Origin: Hyposmocoma kahamanoa
Lineage: Eukaryota > Arthropoda > Insecta > Lepidoptera > Cosmopterigidae
Assembly (NCBI RefSeq): GCF_003589595.1
Contig: NW_020653851.1
Location: forward strand, 21,769,303 to 21,833,302
DNA length: 64,000 bases
Direction: 5' to 3'
Made by a program: the position numbers and the translations under genes. Below the pieces are notes generated by a model, which was not told where the DNA came from, searched no databases, and saw only the letters and a program-made list of their open reading frames with translations. Shown in pieces: positions 32,891 through 45,000 of the stretch. Every line of letters starts with the position of its first letter. The first letter of the stretch is position 1.

Positions 32891-33279
32891 ACATATGTCA
32901 TTTACGTAGCTTTGAAAAAGGTCAAAATTCCGTGTTACTCTAGATGACGCTGATCAAATAGCCTGGAAGTAGTTCACATTATGTAAATGGACGTGGATAT
33001 CTATAAAATATCGTCGCCTTTCTTTCTCAAACTCGTATCTTAAAGCACAAATTTACTGAAATGCAAAAAATGGATCGCATATACAAGTTTTGCAGACACA
33101 TTTCCTTCATATTCAAACATTGGCTTTTACTTATTTTTAAACTGATTCATCCGAATTAACACCCATGATAAGAAATTTAAAATAAATAGAAAGTTTTGCG
33201 ATCTCCTGTATAATCACTATTTTTATGTTATGAGCTTGAGAAAGTAAGGCGATATAACAAGTCAGTTTTTTCCTTATAA

Positions 33280-33657
33280 CTTAGAATAATAACGCATAGA
33301 ATGATAGTTTCATATCAAACGAACTGTCACAAGTGAGGCAAAAATCAAATTCATGTAGGCTAGTTTTAGTAGTACGTTAATTTTCGGTTTTAGTGAATAT
33401 TTATATAAAAATACAAGTTGAAACGCGTTACTTCCTTGTGGAATGTGATGTTAGTATCTATTTTATGTTTGTCTGACGTATTTTTACACTCATTTACCGC
33501 ACATTTCGTCATTTTTAGCTAGAATTCTTGAGCTGTTCGCGGTGCAAGTTGACCTTGAGCACTGAAGGCCCGCCCGCTCGTGTAGGCCCTTTTGGCGCGC
33601 TTCAATTTGCCTCACTTAGCGTGTGCGGACTAGGTTTCTATGCGTTATTATTCTAAG
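33280..33657. mobile_element. P/THAP-like MITE, second copy
   Basis: TIRs CTTAGAATAATAACGCATAG at both ends (inverted). Flanking 8-mers CCTTATAA and CCTTGTAA match at 7 of 8 positions. 378 bp, opposite in orientation to the copies at 10535 and 34495. On the minus strand near 33511 it retains the ATGACGAAATGTGCGGTAAA start (MTKCAVN) of the THAP-like exon. Confidence 0.9.
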
Positions 33658-34162
33658 CCTTGTAATATTATTCAAATATTGATCATGAGCTATGAACTTA
33701 TTTTCGAAACTTTTACAAGTATGCGTGTCAATAGCTGGTATTGTGTGTTACAAATTAATTTATAAATTAACGCTTCCTAATATGGGTAGATGGCACTAAT
33801 CCTAAACAAAACAAAAGAATAGCTGGCACTGTCTATAAAAATCTGTCCAATAAGCGCCATCTAGTCTGATTTGTTTGTTATCACTATAAATTAGAGTAGC
33901 TTTGATATTTCTTTTTGGTTTGGATAGAAGTCCCTTGAGCCATGTGTTCATAGTCAATGTAAAACAAATTAGTGAAAAAAAACTCCTTTTTGGTACTCGC
34001 GACATCTGGTGTACCAATAGGTACTAAGCTCACGACTACGCTGTCTCGTACCTATCGCAATTAGCAGTTGGTCCATTTACAAAAGTTACACTTCTCTTAT
34101 GAGTCACATTGAAAAACGATCGGAGTTGCAGTGAGAAAATGTCCATCTTTAAGTCCTTTCAC

Positions 34163-35239
34163 TTAGTCACTGACAGTGACTGTGTAGCCAGGGTATGCAT
34201 CTTCGAGCATACGAGCCGCGGTGGCGTGATTGCCCGTGCCGTACTTCTCTGATGTGCCATGTATGTGAATCGTCTTTTTATCAGGATCGTGATCAATCAT
34301 CCCACCACCAACCGCTTCACCAACTACTGGTTTCGTTTTTTCGTTTACCTGAAAAATTAAGTCTTGTTGATTTAGTTTAGTAGTTAGTTTAAACAGGTTG
34401 ATTAGTCAACTACTAATATCTTAAATAACAACTGTTGTTGATTGATTAATTTTGAATTTTGAAATGGGAGAGGCGGTATTATTATTATTATTACCTTAGA
34501 ATAATAACGCATAGAAACCTAGTCCGCACACGCTAAGTGAGGCAAATTGAAGCGCGCCCAAAGGGCCTACACGAGCGGGCGGGCATTTAGTGCTTAAGGT
34601 CACCTTGCACCGCGAACAGCTCAAGAATTTTAGCTAAAAATGACGAAATGTGCGGTAAATGAGTGTAAAAATACATCAGACAAACAAAATAGATACTAAC
34701 ATCACATTCCACAAGGAAGTAACGCGTTTCAACTTGTATTTTTATATAAATATTCACTAAAACCGAAAATTAACCTACTACTAAAACTAGCCTACATGAA
34801 TTTGATTTTTGCCTCACTTGTGACAGTTCATTTGATATGAAACTATCATTCTATGCGTTATTATTCTAAGATTATTACAATACCAAAGAAAATAGAAAGC
34901 TGTTTTCATGTGGTTCACGTTTTTTTAAATACACAAAGTCAGCATACGCATCAGCGTCCGCTGATGTGTAAAAGATCAGCATCAGCAAGAACCCTGGTTG
35001 TGATTACGTGCGGTAAGGACGTGCGTTTTGTACATATTCTTATAAATCATACTTACCTCATTTATAATATCCGTATGACTTTGATGCCTGTTATGTCCCA
35101 CCACGAGGTAAGACTCGTGATTATTATGCCCACATTTTAATTTCACGAGGATATACTTGAAGCTTCCATTATCGTCAATGTCTACTGTGGAAACATTGTC
35201 GAGAAGCGGGCAGGTGCATGGTTCTTTTGATATACTCAT
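34163..35239 (-). CDS. PHPT1-like: Janus/PHPT1-like protein, copy 5
   Basis: Exon 1 is 35239-35057 (donor GAG|GTAAGT) and exon 2 is 34348-34163 (acceptor TTCAG|GTA). The 708-bp phase-0 intron contains a 376-bp P/THAP-like MITE. Predicted 122 aa. Motifs: PCTCPLL (C-x-C), VSTVDIDDNGSFKYILV, VVGHNRHQSHTDIINE with the catalytic-His equivalent, AVGGGMIDH, IHIHGTSEKYGTGNH, YPGYTVTVSD. Relative to human PHPT1, K21 and H53 are kept, but R45 is Val and R78 is Met, so both phosphate-contacting arginines are lost. ATG 35239 is the only plausible start; upstream in-frame codons at 35260 are GTG. Exon 2 has no well-scoring ATG-started frame of its own and is easily missed. Confidence 0.88.
34495..34870. 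mobile_element. P/THAP-like MITE, third copy, perfect 8-bp TSD
   Basis: TIRs as in the other two copies. Perfect flanking duplication ATTATTAC (34487-34494 and 34871-34878). 376 bp. Retains the MTKCAVNECKNTSDKQNR start followed by a stop. Intronic in copy 5 and the best-preserved insertion of the family here. Confidence 0.92.
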
Positions 35240-35960
35240 GTCGCAAGAATTTTCTCTCACAAATAATAAAAAATATTTGAGCTCGCAGCAGAACTACATA
35301 CCGTTATGTATTATTGCTTTCATTTTTTCGTTTTTTTATTTATTCATGTAACATTGTGTACAGGGATTTTGCTGCGAAGAAAAACATTTAATACAGTTCC
35401 TAGGTGTACAGAAAGTTGGACCAAAGATACCAAGTTAAAAAGTTAATTTTAGTATTACTACGTTAGTATTAAACTTGAGCCACTTATGTAATACTTTATT
35501 ATTATTAAATTGACATTTTTTTTTCCATTTTCTAAGACTTCAGCTAACCGTAATCATGACATGATCAAAGACTTAGAAAGATGAAAGTGACTAAAATGTA
35601 GTGTACCTATTAAATTTTTTTATGATTCTTAACAAAGAGAACAAACTTAATGTGTCTAAAACAATGTTCGTTCAAAAAGACAAGGAAAAAGAATAACCAA
35701 AAATCAGAGGATCTTCATCTTTTCTGTTCCTATAATAAAAGAAGAATTTATTCATTACGTCAATAAAAATCGACGAAGTATGCACTTTTTCTGTTCTTCA
35801 TGGCGATGGTGTTCCGGTTTTTTCAAAGCCTAATTTTCTTTACCTTTACAAATTTTGGCACTTCAGGGAGATTCTAAGGTTCAAAGTAGTAAAGATAATG
35901 AGGTATTTTCCTTATACACTAGGACAAAAAACAATACTAGTTCTCTGGACAACGCAAAAA
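35240..35960. other. Upstream region of copy 5
   Basis: AT-rich with no recognisable gene or repeat that I can name. Includes the likely promoter of copy 5. Confidence 0.35.
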
Positions 35961-35962
35961 TG

Positions 35963-36148
35963 TGATAAATAACGCACATACACCCACATCCTCGCACTAG
36001 GGAAACCCTGTATCGCGGGTGACATGGACACACACACATAGACCACCACAAATTACATCGAAACTCACGAGAGAAGTAGACCATACAAATATTTCTCCCG
36101 GCCTGGGAATCGAACCCGGGACCTCTGCGTGGCAGATCAGCATGGTAC
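35963..36148 (-). mobile_element. tRNA-derived SINE (family A), minus copy
   Basis: Reverse complement carries the B box GGTTCGATTCCC, TCGTGAGTTT, CAGGGTTTCCCTAGTGCG and a TTATTTATC tail. The tRNA head is truncated at its 5' side. It sits immediately 3' of the LINE at 36290-38262. Confidence 0.8.
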
Positions 36149-36289
36149 ATGAAGAATTAGCCGAATTAAGGTTCATTAGGTTACCCGCAGTGGAAGCTTG
36201 CTGGCTTACAACCATTGTAGAAACATTGTCCCTTGTCCAATAAACTCCTATTAATAATAATAATGATAATAATAATTTATTTATTTCAG

Positions 36290-38262
36290 ACAACATTTAA
36301 GGTCCATTTTAATGTTAGTAGAGCTTATCCTAGATTAATACTTAATAACTAACAATGAAATTGGCCTCTGTGCGAGTATACATCATCGGGCAATCAGGTC
36401 TATGAGCTATCGCTTTCAGGATGCCGTTACAGCTCCCGCGCATTCTGTTCAACAGCGAGGCAGTTTTCTTTCGCCAGACTGCATCAAAGTCGTCCACACG
36501 CGCATCTGCGAACATGCTCGAAGCGCTGCAAAAGCGCGGGAGCTGCAACAGTGCCCTGAATGCATTATTAAATTGGACTCGCAGAGCATTGTACGATTTT
36601 TGGGTATATTTGAACCACAAACTTACCGTGTACAGTGATGTACAAAATGCCTTAAACAATGTTATCTTCACTGTATCCGTACATCTAGCAAACCTTCGAA
36701 CCAACATGTTCGCCCGAACTGACAATGCCCTGCGCTCCCTTTCCATATCCGCATCATCTCTAAGATCCTCGGTTACCAAATGCCCAAGATATTTAAATTG
36801 AAATACTCTTTTAAGAGTAACACCGTTGAGTAACACGGGTGGTACAAGTCCTACTTTTGTAGGGCACTTGTTTCCCGCCTTAAAGACCATGTACACTGTC
36901 TTTTTAACATTGTAAGCTAGACCATGTGACTCCGCGTAGGACTCACGTATATTAAGCAGCTTTCTCAGTGCGCTAACTGAAGGTGCCAGCAGCACCATAT
37001 CGTCCGCGTAACTGAAATTATTGACTTTTAACTGCCTCCGTGGCCCAACGGTTACCATACCGGACTGCCACGCAGAGGTCCTCGGGTTCGATTCCCGGGC
37101 CGGGAGAAATATTTGTATGACCTACATTTATTTCTCTCGTGAGTTTGGGTGTAATTTGTGGTTGTCTATGTGTGTGTCCATGGCACCCGCGACACAGGGT
37201 TTCCCTAGTGCGGGGCTATGTTGAGTGTGTGCGTTATTATTATTATTATTAAACGTCGTCAATAAAACAACCAAGCTGCTTGCCGCCAAGTTCCTCAATC
37301 AGCGCATTCATATATAAATTGAATAGAAGGGGTGAGCTCAAGCCACCCTGTCTCACCCCGCATTCCATGCTCCATGGATCCGAGAACTCACACGCCCACC
37401 GCACACGGCTTTCCTGATTCAAGTACCAGAATCTAAAGAGAGATACCAACTCCGGTGGCAGCCCAGTATCATTTAGTTTCCGCCAGAGGATGTCATACGA
37501 AACCAAGTCAAATGCCTTGGAGAGATCTAAAAAACAGGCATAGACGGGAGTTTGTCTATCAGTGTAATACCTAACAGTGCGCTTCAAGCTGAAAATAGTA
37601 GTTTCTGTTGACAGCCCGGGCCGAAATCCGAACTGCGCATCCTGTAACTTTACATGCCGGCTCAAATAAGAGTTCAGCACACTATCAAGCACTTTTGCTA
37701 CTATCGTAGCTAACGAAATAGGCCTATAATTTGACCTGTCCGATACATCCCCGGTCTTGCTTTTGACAATCGGCACCGCCAGAGTCCGCAACATATCAGG
37801 AGGTAGGTACGAGTGATTTACACATAGGTTAAATAACAGCGTGAGCACTCGTGGGAGGTGTGCACCGGCATGCCGCAAGTGATCTACGCTAAGCCCGTCA
37901 TGACCTGGCGACTTACCACCACGCATTTTAAAAATGGCACGCTTTATGTCTTTGGTGAGAAATGTTGTTCAAATGTTCAGCTTTCGATTCCTAACGTCGT
38001 CAAACTTCCGATTGGGATGCCCCAGAGGAGATTGGACGGCAAAGTGATTTTTAAAAATATTTGCAATATTGATAGGATTGGACACCCCATCGACACTCAC
38101 GGGAATACTAGGCTCAGCCTTCAATTTATTGGTATGTTTCCAAAAATTCTTAAAGTCCGATTTTGAGTGAAGTGACGCTATTAGATCCATTCTTATTTGA
38201 TCTTGGTGGTTTTGACACCACTTCAACTTACCTTTAAAAATTTTACGCGCTTCAATCATAGC
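36290..38262 (-). mobile_element. CR1/Jockey-type LINE, RT domain, split by a SINE
   Basis: Minus strand, N to C: 38259-37969 (KWCQNHQDQIRMDLIASLHS linker); then, after a frameshift, the RT core at 37926-37249 with KSPGHDGLSVDHLRH, NYRPISLATIVAKVLDS, QFGFRPGLSTETTIFSLKRT, ACFLDLSKAFDLVSYDILW and CGVRQGGLSSPLLFNLYMNA. The catalytic FSYADDMVLLAPS follows at 37015 after a SINE insertion (37030-37250). The C-terminal region to 36342 has FKYLGHLVTEDLRDD and MERERRAL. Encodes the reverse transcriptase that copies the element at the target site. Long open frames suggest a fairly young copy. 5' end missing. Confidence 0.92.
37030..37250 (+). mobile_element. tRNA-derived SINE inserted in a LINE RT gene
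   Basis: Near-identical to 4435-4663: CTGCCTCCGTGGCCCAACGG head, GGTTCGATTCCCGGGCCGGG B box region, TCGTGAGTTTGGGTGTAATT, ACACAGGGTTTCCCTAGTGC and a (TTA)n tail. It interrupts the LINE between the IDDV and NNFSYADD codons, antisense to it, so it is younger than the LINE. Confidence 0.92.
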
Positions 38263-38639
38263 TTCGTATATTTTATACTATTATTATATATAGCTATTGC
38301 CTTTATTTGAGACCTTACATTGAGTAAGGTTGAATACTATTCCAGATTAAGGAGTTAGGTTTCGGAGGGTTTAGACAATTGTTAACGTTGCAAGGATACT
38401 AAAATTAGGAACCCGTTTGCATCCTGTCTGGATTTAAAATTACGAATGGTATCTTCTGTGATTGTGGTCTCTCCTCGTCTCGTCGTTCTTAACTGTCCTT
38501 TGTTGTATAATTCTTGTATTTATCATTACCTTCTTTCCATTGACATTCGTATTCGAATCATGCCGTTCAGCTTACACCATCATATCATTCATAGTACGCG
38601 TGCTCTTGCTATTTTATTAGAGGTCTTATGGTAGTTTTC

Positions 38640-39425
38640 CACCAGCGAGGCGTGACGAGGCGAGGAAAGACGAGAATTGAAATCTCGCCGGCCTATTTCC
38701 ACTAAATGATTGTGGATAGAGAAGATTCAGTGCTGTTCAGTTCATCTAGCGGTAAATACGCGGCTGAAGTAACATGTTCCGTCTACTATTATGATTAAAT
38801 ATGTTAACGGCAGAAAAATTGGATAACAACATATTAATTAAATTTTTATTGAATTGAAATATTCAATTATTTTTTGTGAAATTACTCCACTAGTTTGTTA
38901 TAATTATTAATACAAAGATCGAACACTCATCGCCAGGACTGGTAGCTGTAAAGGTACTAACTGGGTGATAAATCTGTCAAAGATTTCTCATAGATGGCGC
39001 TACGACTAAAAAGTTGTTGAAAGACCAAGTACAAACACACGACGCAAGCACATAGAAAAATTCGTGAGGTCCGTTGGTTCGTTCCGTAGCTTAGTTGGTA
39101 TAGCGTCTGGCACGGTATGCAAGAAGACGTCGGTTCGAATCCGACCGGATCGAAGGAATTTTTTCTGAGTGTTTTTTCTGAGTGTTCGATCTTTGTATTA
39201 ATAATTATAACAACATATTTTTTAAAATCTCAAATCGCACGACAATCTCGCGATTGTTATTAATATGGCTATTAATTGTGTTCGCGATGGATCGCGAACA
39301 CAATTAATAGCCATATTAATAACAAGCGAGCTCGAGACCGTGCGGGCATTTCAATTCTCGCCTCACCCATCCTCGTCAATCCAAACCAATTCCAACAAAA
39401 ATGGGCTAGGCGGGAATTGAAATTT
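38640..39425. repeat. Composite MITE region with perfect palindrome
   Basis: The outer parts, GAGGCGAGGAAAGACGAGAA near 38660 and TCAATTCTCGCCTCACCC near 39350, are roughly inverted. Inside lie the tRNA-like TIR element (38895-39213) and a perfect 35-bp-arm palindrome at 39254-39325 with a 2-bp centre (GG), whose arm starts TTGTTATTAATATGGC. No coding content. Confidence 0.65.
38895..39213. mobile_element. TIR element carrying a tRNA-like Pol III promoter (family H)
   Basis: Perfect 34-bp terminal inverted repeats at 38895-38928 and 39180-39213 (TTGTTATAATTATTAATACA...). The interior at 39078-39155 is tRNA-like: A box TAGCTTAGTTGG, B box GGTTCGAATCC and a near-complementary acceptor-like stem TTCGTTCCG/CGGATCGAA. 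A 5'-truncated relative is at 45371-45509 and a terminal fragment at 47124-47180. Not a functional tRNA gene: the anticodon arm is not convincing. Confidence 0.75.
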
Positions 39426-40340
39426 TGTAGCACTTCCCTATCTTGATCCAAAATCTATCCAATATTTTTTTTGTATAGCGATAACTTTTGACTTCTCTGT
39501 TTGGGTCATTAATTTCACACCAAACATCAGGGTAATAGGTATATGCCTAGAGCAGTGAGCATAAATTGTTTACAAGTATAATATCATTGCCTTAGTAAAG
39601 GGGCTGTGACATATAAACTAGGGCACCCGGTTTGTTGACACTTTTTTTTTCGAGTCTCGAGAATGATCTCGAAAAAAAACGTGTTCTCGAGTTTATCGAG
39701 AAATTTTTTAAAACTCAGCTCAATCTACTATAATATAAATAAAATCACCAGTTAACCGTAACCATTGGACATGTAAAGAGCCCGAAACGTTGGTTTGTTT
39801 GTCTGTTTGTTTGTTTGTGGTTGGTTTGTTTGTTGGTTTGTCTCGTGAGAACTCTAATACAAACTGACAGACAAGATGACACTAAAAAGATTTCTAGCTG
39901 GACTACACAACCCAAAATATTGTACTGACTATTGGTGTGAAGGTATTTTCGGGTAAATTGATGACAAAGATACTGTGTCACTGTCGCTGGTTTTTTGCTG
40001 ATGACTTCTGAACCTGGTTTCTCTAAGGACCTACAGATTTTGTCAGCAACAGATGATCGACATCCAATTTTTATTGATCAAAATGTATAACGAGACAAAA
40101 TCAAGTAAATGCCTAAGAAGCAGACGATCGATATCGTATTTTTTGTAGATCAAGATGTCTTTCGTCACAAAATCGAGCGAATTTCTAGATTGCTTGGCTA
40201 ATTAGCACTAGAACTAGTATCCTGACGATTTAGTGCACCGTTTTTTTTTTAATGTAAAGAAGGAGGCAATCGAGCAGAGGAGCCATTTGATAGGAGGTTG
40301 TCATCGTCGCCAATGGACATTTGCAACATCAGATGAGCCG
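39426..40340. other. Spacer with TTTG microsatellite
   Basis: Holds a GTTT-rich microsatellite at 39790-39842, preceded by CCCGAAACGTTGGTTTG (a MITE family D end). Also a degenerate segment at about 40060-40195 (AAAATCAAGTAAATG, GACGATCGATATCGTATTTT), related in inverse to the tandem repeat at 49258-49460. No gene. Confidence 0.45.
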
Positions 40341-40341
40341 C

Positions 40342-40960
40342 CTATGCGTTGCCAGGCTTTGAGAGCCCTGCAAAAACACGCTTTTTGAAGAACCCCATGT
40401 CATAACGCAAAGGAAATACTTCAGGAGGAACATCATTCCACATCTTGCAGGTTCGAGGAAGGAACGAACGAGATGCCCGCGTGGTCTTACTATCCCAGGC
40501 ATCTAAGATGTGGGGATGGACTCTATTCCTTTGGCGGGAGGTGCGATGGTAGAAACGAGACGGTGGCACTAGTTCGAAAAGTTCCTCAGAGCACATCCTC
40601 ATTATAAAGACGGTAGAACGCACACAGAGAGCCAACGCTTCTATGTAGGCTAAGGGGCCTACATACCTTCTGCGAGTTTGGGATCGTCGACAATACGAAC
40701 AGCCCTACGTTGGATGGAGTAATGTGGATCAAGCTGGTGTTTGGAAGCTCTTGCCCAGAGATGCGAGCACTACTCCATATGGGGCCGTAGTTGTGTTTTA
40801 TATAACAAAAGTCGATGACCTGGTGCGAAATACTGCTTCGCTCTATTGAGCCCTCAGAACTTTTTTGAAGCCAGTTTAGCTTAGCTCTCCAAATGACTCC
40901 GGAACTGGACTTCGTTTGTGATGTCGACTTCAAGTATCCCAATACTCTTAGAGATGGTAA
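40342..40960 (-). mobile_element. Jockey-type LINE, RT C-terminal fragment
   Basis: Two overlapping minus-strand frames: 40942-40586 (SSGVIWRAKLNWLQKSSEG, IDFCYIKHNYGPIWSSA, SVGSLCAFYRLYNEDVL) and 40635-40342 (CSEELFELVPPSRFYHRTSR, SRSFLPRTCKMWNDVP, VFPLRYDMGFFKKRV). These are the conserved C-terminal blocks after the RT of R1/Jockey-group LINEs. One frameshift near 40600. Confidence 0.85.
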
Positions 40961-41169
40961 GGGCAGTATTCGGCATGATTGATTCGGATGACATAGGTAT
41001 GCGGAACCAGATATTTAAAAATATGCGAATGATTCGTCTGCGGCATCCCTATTGGAGAGTACCGATCGTTAAATCTTCCAATTAGTTATAAATAAACTCT
41101 TAAAACTTAAATAAACTTCCAAATAAACCCTAGTATAAATCTATTTCTGCTAATTAATTCCAATAAAAT

Positions 41170-42005
41170 AAGTGTTCGGGATGTTTCGGAATAACGGTAC
41201 TAATGACCTTGGAGTGTTGTTTGGCTCCAAATTAAGCTTTTCATATCTGATCACATTGTAGCAAAGGCTAACAAAATGTTTGGATTCGTTCAAAGATTGG
41301 TAAGACCATTTCTATATCTGTTTTTTTCCCTTGTGCGCAGCTGTTCGGAGTATTGCTCAGTAGTATGGTCTCCTTCTTATGAAATTCATATTGACCGAAT
41401 CGAGGCTATCCAGAGGCGACTACTTAGGAACTTATGCACTAAAATTGGACGTAAACTGGTGACGTATGAGGCGAGACTCAAATTTTTTAAGGTTAATCCT
41501 CTACATATTAGGCTGGTACTGCAGGAATCTACTTTGTATAAAATTATTAATTATAATTTGGACGCCAGTGAACTGTTAGACCACGTCTCATGGATCGGCA
41601 ACATGCGTGTTCGGACTGTTTTTGATACCTCGCTGTACCAATAATGTCACATATAGTAGCCCTATCTTTCGGATGTATAGAACTTCTAATGGTATTTGTA
41701 GAGATGTAGATATGATCTCTCAGAGTCATAAAACATTTATGAATAACTGTTCACGGTTATTGAGTTGTGTTTCTGTGTAGTTTTCTTTATTTCTGTTTTT
41801 ATTACTTTTAAGAATTGTAGTAAGATTATTTTACCCTAATGTCTCATTTTAAGTAGGAAGTTAATTTGCAACTTAAAAAGGGCTCAAATGGTTGTGTATA
41901 GCTATAAAAGGAATACGAATTTACTTACATTTTTTATGATCTACCTGTTATAGTTAAGTTTTTAGTTTATATTCTGTAGTTGTGCCAAATAAATAAAATA
42001 AAAAC
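41170..42005 (+). mobile_element. Jockey-type LINE 3' end
   Basis: Plus-strand frame at 41276-41644 contains VRSCSEYCSVVWSPSYEIH and IDRIEAIQRRLLRNL, the SxLEY-x-VW / RIExxQRRFLR block downstream of the RT. A 3' untranslated stretch ends in AAATAAATAAAATAAAAAC at about 41985-42005. 5'-truncated. It lies 84 bp 3' of the copy 6 stop, convergent with it. Confidence 0.85.
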
Positions 42006-42088
42006 TAACATTAGGGTTTAGCTCTAATAGTTAACTTTATTCACTGATGTAATATGTGTGTATACAAATATCTTTTTATTCTTCGTCG

Positions 42089-45000
42089 TCATTCAGCCGT
42101 GATTACGTATCCAGGATATGAATCCTTGACTAGGGTTGCCGTCAATGAATGATCAGCCTTGTCATAAACATCTGACGTGCCGAAGATATGGAGCGTCTTT
42201 TTGACGGCATTATGCCTAATTTTGCCACCACCCATCACTTTGTGACCGCAAACTGGTTTCACTTTTTTCACTACCTAAAAAATAAATTCTTAATAAGTCA
42301 ATTCTTTTTTCGATGCCTTACTTTCACAAACTCGTATCTTATAAAGAGTGATTATTATTATTCAGGACATGGCAAAACGTTATATTTATTTTAAATTCTT
42401 TATCAAGGTTGTAAATTTGGATCATTGACTTACAATTATATGGACGTCGGGTCCGCGCTAAAAAGCGTCCGAACTTATAGGGCGTTAAAATCGTATACAG
42501 AGCGTCATTCATGCTCTAGTCTTCGTTTGTTCGACTGACAGCGAAGCAAGCAAAATTAGATAGTACTGCGATGACATTATAATTTAAATTCAACGTTTTA
42601 GCTTTTTCATATTCCTTTACATGTCACTACGTTTAAATAGGTTGACTTGGGTCATTTTTTTCGTGGTTTTTGTATTAGACCCGTCGTCCATTTATTTGTA
42701 AGTCAATGATTCACAATCAACTATTGCTCCGATTTGAAATGTCAAAAGTTTCCGATCGGCCAGTTGTGAGTCGCAATTATTCGTCTCGACTCGGAAGAGA
42801 CTCAGTATCCGAGCGGGAGAGGTAACCAAAATCAAGCAGCTGATATGGAGTTCTTTTCATGAGCCCTTGGCCGGAATGTGTACTAATAGACATAAAAATA
42901 TATTTATAATATTAACGCGATTTAAAGTTCTGTTCTTGTTCTGTTACTAACTGTTCTCGATGAATGTCCGAAATATTCGTTTTCATTTGATTTTCGGACC
43001 CTTTGCAGGTTCCATAGTCACGGCTCACGGCTGACAGAGATGTTAAAGTAAACAATTTCGTTTGTAATTATAGTTCAGAATAGGAAGGTTTGCATTAAGC
43101 TTAAATATTTAAGTGACATCATAATAATGAAATAAATGAATTATTATTATTAATGTAGGACGTAACTGGTTGATGACTGTAACATCTTTAGTCGTAATGC
43201 TTTGGCCACACATAGGCGGCCGGGCCGCGGAAGTGTTCGGGCCGCGGGATTAAATATACGAGTTTATATCATATAAACTCGTACATTATAAAAATTCCCG
43301 GCCGCCTCTATGTGGACAGAGCATAATCAACGCCCCGAAACGTTGGTTTGTTTGACAAAACAATTATTAAGCGATCCGTAAAATATTTTCATTTCTAATT
43401 TCTAAAAGTTATACTTATGCATTTATATAAAAAGAGACAGATATCATAGAGTCGAACACAGAACAATAAATACAATAGTAGTGGTTAGTGTCACGTGTCC
43501 CGATAGATCACGCAGTTATTTGTAGCAGTAGAGCTTCTAGTGAGAGAGTTCGTCCAGGGAAGTACGGCCACCTTACTTATTTCCGTCGCCAGTCAGCAAT
43601 GTGAGCATTACTGCGTTCCGGTTTTGAAGGGTAAGTGAAATTACAATTACAATGAGTGCTGGTGAAATTGCAGGCACATGGGGCTTGTCAACTTATGTCA
43701 CAGGGTTTTTTTATCATGTCAAGTGACGGGACGAACGAGTCGTGCGACTGATGGTAAGTTACACGCCTGTCCATAACAGTTGCAGTGCAACTCAGAGCTT
43801 TAAATCGCAAAGATCTGAGGGCTCTGACTGCTATGGATAGGCGTGTCGCTTATCACCAGGTGCACGATTTGTACGTCCCGTCATTTGGTATTATGAAAAA
43901 AAAGTTTAGCTTAGTATGTTATGTCAATCTCGCACAAAACCTCAAAAACCGTGATAAAATGCTTTATTTTGCTATTTTGGTCTGCAAAAATGCTATCATT
44001 TTTGCAGACCAAATTCCGCACTTATAATGTTATCCATTTCGGTGTTTCACGGTGTTTCATATCATCGTTAAGTGAGTATGTGAGTTTGGGTGTAATTTGT
44101 GGTTGTCTGTGTGTGTGTCCATGGCACTCGCGACACAGGGTTCCCCTATTGCGGGGCTATGTCGAGTGTGTGCGTTATTATTATTATTTGGTATAAGAAA
44201 CGAAAGTAAACCATACAACGCTGCAACTTGGACTTTTTTTGGAGAATGTTTATAGGCATTAATAGTTCGTCGTGATTCAGCTATTGCCACTAGATGGCAG
44301 CACGTTGAATTAAACTCAATATAAAATCAAGACGTCTTAACTTGCAATAATATAGGTATGGTAATTTTCCCTGATATGCCTATAGAGTAAAGTTTAAATT
44401 ATATTAACATTCAAAATGTGAGTTTTGGCAGCAGCCCTTCCCATGTGTTTCTTCCGTGACTTCGCGGAGGGCACCGAGCTTCTAGTGCTAATTGATTTTA
44501 GATGTTCTATGCGCTCAGTGTACCTACTTGTGCGAGTGACATGCGTTTTTAAAGCCATGTGTAATCACAAGCGACACAACCTCCACATCCGACGGCAGAA
44601 GCAGGATTAAAGCGGACAGGGGTGGACCGCGTGCGTATATAGCGTAGGTATATTTGTTTTTTCAAACAAATCAACGTTTCGTGCCCTTTACAGGTCGCGG
44701 TTGACTGACCATGGAATCAGTCAACCGTGACCTGTAAAGGGCCCGAAACGTTGGTAACCATCGCGAAAACCTAAGGACTCGATACAAGTAATCGTGTTTC
44801 CAAGTGAATCCTTAAATATCTTATAGGTACATAAATTTCATAACTAATGCTTTAGTAATAACAATACAACAAGGGATCAGACGAACGCAATTATTTTGCA
44901 TTTACGTATCTTTACTTCGGCAACTATTCCGCAATCTGTCTCTTATGTCATATTTCTACTTTTCTCACCTCTTTATAAAGATTTTCAAAGGTTTTGTGTC

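Noticed and set aside
39078..39155. tRNA gene
   Set aside because: A and B boxes are good, but the anticodon arm is not convincing and the sequence lies within a TIR element with a second degenerate copy.
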